From positions 522,055-586,054 of the forward strand of contig NZ_MSCC01000002.1 in NCBI RefSeq assembly GCF_002954455.1: DNA of 64,000 nucleotides, in the 5' to 3' direction. The position numbers were made by a program, and so were the translations under genes. A model generated the notes under the pieces. It worked only from the letters and a program-made list of their open reading frames with translations. It did not search any database and was not told where the DNA came from. Positions 63,484-64,000 of the stretch are shown one piece after another. Position 1 is the stretch's first letter. Each line of letters starts with the position of its first letter. The DNA comes from Photobacterium aquimaris. GTDB lineage: Bacteria; Pseudomonadota; Gammaproteobacteria; Enterobacterales; Vibrionaceae.

Positions 63484-64000
63484 ACGTAATCCTGTGTTTA
63501 TAAATAAAAGCGTTTGATTTTTAATAGATAATATATTTACAGCGCATAATTATTTAAGAGAATAAAATAAAGGTTTAATATTTGTACGTGTAAAGATATA
63601 TAAATGTTAAATATATTAACTACTTTTTATCATGTATTTAATGGCTTTTAAATGAAAAATTACATTAAGATAGACTCTAACAATAGTGTTTTATCATGAA
63701 GTGATAATAAATATATTTATTAATCAGTGTGTTGAGTTGTTATTTGGGGGGGAGTATAAGTAGCATAAAATGCTAAAGTGTTAGTTATGCTGTTTTATAT
63801 ATATTTATGAGGATATAAGGTAGGTATGTTGTCATCATTATAGTTGTAATAACGGTTACTTGTGATGGAAGTGTATAATTGATGCTTTATTGATCTTATT
63901 TTGGTTGTTTTTAGTATGTATTGGTTGATAAAAATGCAGTTGGTGATTTTTTGAATATTATTACTTTACAGCCACCGTTCTCGACTATATTATTCACGGT
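63484..64000. other. AT-rich region at the window end
   Basis: No convincing gene is visible on either strand. It contains the promoter region of the NSS gene and long AT runs; a gene may begin beyond the window. Confidence 0.5.

Overview
The window looks like a chromosomal segment of a marine gammaproteobacterium of the Vibrionaceae, most like Photobacterium. That placement rests on overall AT-richness, an E. coli-like formate hydrogenlyase (FHL) operon, many OmpA, DUF11 and GEVED-type surface proteins, and the KefB/KefG, YqhD, NSS-transporter and HlyD/DUF2955 genes. It is an inference from gene content; there is no rRNA here to confirm it.

Layout. (1) 1-5.8 kb: the end of a surface operon with an outer-membrane barrel, an OmpA-like lipoprotein and a DUF11 repeat protein. 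(2) 6-7.7 kb: two divergent lipoprotein genes, one frameshifted. (3) 7.8-11.3 kb: the selenocysteine machinery selC-selA-selB behind a perfect FNR box. (4) 12.7-31.4 kb: a complete FHL island. It holds hycBCDEFGHI and hydN-fdhF, each with a matching sigma-54 promoter and an upstream array of TGTCGA repeats. These are followed by the activator fhlA (also behind an FNR box), fdhD, hupE and hypF-hypA-hypB. fdhF contains an in-frame UGA (Sec140) followed by a SECIS hairpin, which explains why sel genes sit next door. hypC, hypD and hypE are not in the window. (5) 31.5-36 kb: small, partly decayed genes (a slippery-site frameshift, a GGDEF remnant) around a tRNA-Gly. (6) 36.9-48.8 kb: a NicO-type metal transporter with its DUF1007 partner, a MarR-HlyD-DUF2955 efflux operon, an LptA-like protein, PhyH, YqhD with a divergent AraC regulator, and a Kef potassium-efflux pair. 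(7) 49.2-56.4 kb: a 2282-residue mosaic surface protein preceded by a tiny DUF4347-like gene. (8) 56.6-58.6 kb: a PotD plus acetylpolyamine deacetylase operon. (9) 58.7-64 kb: DMT transporter, SDR, tRNA-Ser, a small regulator-like protein, a 38-residue lipoprotein and an NSS symporter.

How it works together. Regions 3 and 4 form a coherent anaerobic formate-disproportionation unit. FNR would raise tRNA-Sec and FhlA when oxygen disappears, formate would activate FhlA, and FhlA with sigma-54 RNA polymerase would drive the hydrogenase and formate dehydrogenase operons. SelA, SelB and tRNA-Sec allow read-through of fdhF. FdhD matures the molybdenum enzyme. HupE and HypA/HypB/HypF supply nickel and cyanide ligands to HycE, which HycI then trims. 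The two DUF11 proteins (regions 1 and 7) share a related C-terminal module, which hints that they belong to one surface system whose export and anchoring are not evident.
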